A stretch of DNA of 64,000 bases from Calothrix sp. FI2-JRJ7 (GTDB taxonomy: Bacteria; Cyanobacteriota; Cyanobacteriia; Cyanobacteriales; Nostocaceae): the NCBI GenBank assembly GCA_019359675.1, contig JAHHGX010000031.1, forward strand, positions 186,001 to 250,000. Direction: 5' to 3'. The notes below the pieces were generated by a model, which was given only the letters and a program-made list of their open reading frames with translations, did no database searches and was not told the origin of the DNA. The translations under genes and the position numbers were made by a program. This document shows positions 62,613 through 64,000 of the stretch, one piece after another. Position 1 is the first letter of the stretch; the number at the start of each line of letters is the position of its first letter.

Positions 62613-63947
62613 ATGTCTGGGTTCCCCTTAGCAGGTTCAGAAATAGCTGCTGGAACATTAATCGATAATCGTTACATAATTCAAAAGCTGCTCGGACAAG
62701 GAGGACTTGGCAGAACTTATCTAGCTTTTGATACCCGTCGTTTTAATGAAGCTTGTGTTCTAAAAGAGTTTGCCCCTATTGGCACGGGTGAAAGCGGTAT
62801 AGAAAAGTGTCGCAATTTATTTAAACGCGAAGCCAAAATTTTGCATCAACTCGAACACCCACAAATTCCCCGCTTTTTGGCGTGTTTTGAAGGAGAAGGC
62901 AGATTATTTTTGGTGCAAGAATACGTTGATGGTAAGACTTATTCGGCTTTACTGCGCGAACGGCAGCAGCAAGATAAAGTTTTTACTGAGAACGAAGTCA
63001 TCGAGTGGTTGAATAAATTATTACCTATACTTGAGTATATACACGAGCATAATATTATTCATCGTGATATTTCCCCCGATAATATCATGTTGCCTTCAGG
63101 AAAAGATTTACCCGTATTAATCGATTTTGGGGTAGGTAAACAAATTGCCGACTTTAATGACAGTAGTAACGGCGAACAGGTAACTTTTGTTGGCAAAATG
63201 TCATTAGTGGGAAAAGTCGGATATGCACCACGCGAGCAAATTAGTATCGGGATGTGTTCACCTAGTAGCGATTTATATGCTTTGGGTGTTACAGCAGTTG
63301 TGTTATTAACGGGTCGTGACCCATCGTTTTTGATGGACCAATACTCTTTAGAGTGGAAATGGCGATTTTACGCTAATGTTCGCGATGATTTTGCACAAAT
63401 TCTCGATAAAATGCTGATTGATATTCCTAAAAACCGCTACCAGTCAGCATCTGAAGTTATTCAACACTTAGAACAATTACAGGCGCCACCATCTAACAAT
63501 CTACCAAAAACCGAGATTAACTTACCATATAGTTTGTTACCCAAGTATGATACATTGTCTGATAATTTATCCGTCCAGTTACCTCCACAAATACCTAATA
63601 CATCGTGGCAACGACCATTAATTAGTACCCAATCAGATAATACATTATACAGTACATTTAGTAGTACAATTGGTAATACTTCTAATACTTCAAATAACGC
63701 ACAAAATAATTTTAATGAGAATGATAATATAAATCATGCGACTCGATTACCATCACTAGACGTAGATTTTATTGAGCGTTGTGAGCTTTCTCTAGCTTAT
63801 TACATAGGCCCAATGGCTAATTTGATTATTGAAGAAGTACTAGCAGAAAATCCAGATATTTCCCACTATCATTTTATTCAGCTTCTTTCTAGAGAAATTA
63901 CTGACTCGCGCGATGCTATTGAATTTTCACGTAAACTATTAGGGTAG
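62613..63947 (+). CDS. Serine/threonine protein kinase
   Basis: 444 residues. Kinase domain about 20-290: ILGQGGLGRTYLAFD-like P-loop (LLGQGGLGRTYLAF), VLKEFAP (Lys), HRDISPDNIMLP (Ser replaces Lys in HRDxK, as in many cyanobacterial kinases), DFGVGKQ, and APREQ. A Ser/Asn/Pro-rich linker (about 295-375) leads to a C-terminal domain with YIGPMANLIIEEVL and DSRDAIEFSRKLL, a module of other cyanobacterial signalling proteins. No membrane span. Could be regulated with the lipoprotein upstream. Confidence 0.9.
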   Translation: MSGFPLAGSEIAAGTLIDNRYIIQKLLGQGGLGRTYLAFDTRRFNEACVLKEFAPIGTGESGIEKCRNLFKREAKILHQLEHPQIPRFLACFEGEGRLFLVQEYVDGKTYSALLRERQQQDKVFTENEVIEWLNKLLPILEYIHEHNIIHRDISPDNIMLPSGKDLPVLIDFGVGKQIADFNDSSNGEQVTFVGKMSLVGKVGYAPREQISIGMCSPSSDLYALGVTAVVLLTGRDPSFLMDQYSLEWKWRFYANVRDDFAQILDKMLIDIPKNRYQSASEVIQHLEQLQAPPSNNLPKTEINLPYSLLPKYDTLSDNLSVQLPPQIPNTSWQRPLISTQSDNTLYSTFSSTIGNTSNTSNNAQNNFNENDNINHATRLPSLDVDFIERCELSLAYYIGPMANLIIEEVLAENPDISHYHFIQLLSREITDSRDAIEFSRKLLG

Positions 63948-64000
63948 GTTGGGTGGAGGCTTTGCGCTCACGTAGTATTCCGAAGGAAAACCCAACATTG

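Noticed and set aside
3745-64000. CRISPR arrays
   Set aside because: No regularly spaced identical repeats of 24-40 bp with unique spacers were seen; all repeat clusters are short palindromes, tandem heptamers or iterons.
1-64000. HIP1 (GCGATCGC) sites
   Set aside because: None was found by eye; the abundant palindrome is GGCGCC.

Overview
The window is chromosomal DNA of a filamentous, probably heterocyst-forming cyanobacterium of the Nostocales. Marker genes that point this way are rpaB, nblB, an adjacent flv3/flv1 pair, a CRR7-type protein, a complex C cofactor assembly factor, an ictB-type gene, cyanoexosortase B with a PEP-CTERM protein, and many GAF/GGDEF/Ser-Thr kinase signalling genes. 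The DNA is AT-rich and carries many short dispersed palindromes. The HIP1 octamer typical of cyanobacteria was not seen. Instead the hexamer GGCGCC is very frequent (about 1.9 per kb by hand count).

Layout. 1-10.5 kb is ordinary chromosome: two oligopeptide-binding protein copies (one cut off by the window edge, one truncated), larB, argH, a Nudix hydrolase, an alpha/beta hydrolase, coaX, and flv3-flv1. 10.7-16.2 kb is a graveyard of broken genes: a frameshifted DUF6887-like gene, a Ser/Thr-His kinase with a large internal deletion, a haemagglutinin-type protein, a cut Uma2 nuclease and a dead HigBA-like pair. One MazEF-like pair in it looks intact.

16.18-35.63 kb is an integrated mobile element of about 19.4 kb. 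It sits in a tRNA-Thr(CGU) gene and is bounded by a 73-bp direct repeat with one mismatch, ending at the anticodon loop. It has a tyrosine recombinase beside the tRNA, an actin-like ParM-type ATPase with a following ParR-like gene, small ribbon-helix-helix-type proteins, two membrane proteins, an FtsK/VirD4-like membrane ATPase, a 1062-residue primase-helicase-like replication protein next to an iteron-rich AT-rich region, and many small unknown genes. Passengers are a REC-GGDEF regulator, a PhyH-like dioxygenase and an IS630-type insertion sequence beside an IS5-type remnant. I read it as an integrative plasmid, similar in plan (Int + Rep + a single FtsK-like translocase) to the actinomycete integrative and conjugative elements. 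This is the best candidate for an undescribed system here. GGCGCC is about three times rarer in it than in the flanking chromosome.

35.7-64 kb is again chromosome: a second REC-GGDEF gene, CRR7, the lptA-lptB-lptF/G envelope-transport set, smpB, ictB, a histidine-kinase-like protein lacking the phospho-acceptor His, a sugar aminotransferase next to cyanoexosortase B, alkaline phosphatase, a class II aldolase, a CBS protein with nblB, a PEP-CTERM protein, DUF456, CCB, rpaB, radA, a DUF4258/DUF2283 pair, a PhnD-like lipoprotein and a Ser/Thr kinase. All product names come from reading motifs by eye; no database search was possible.
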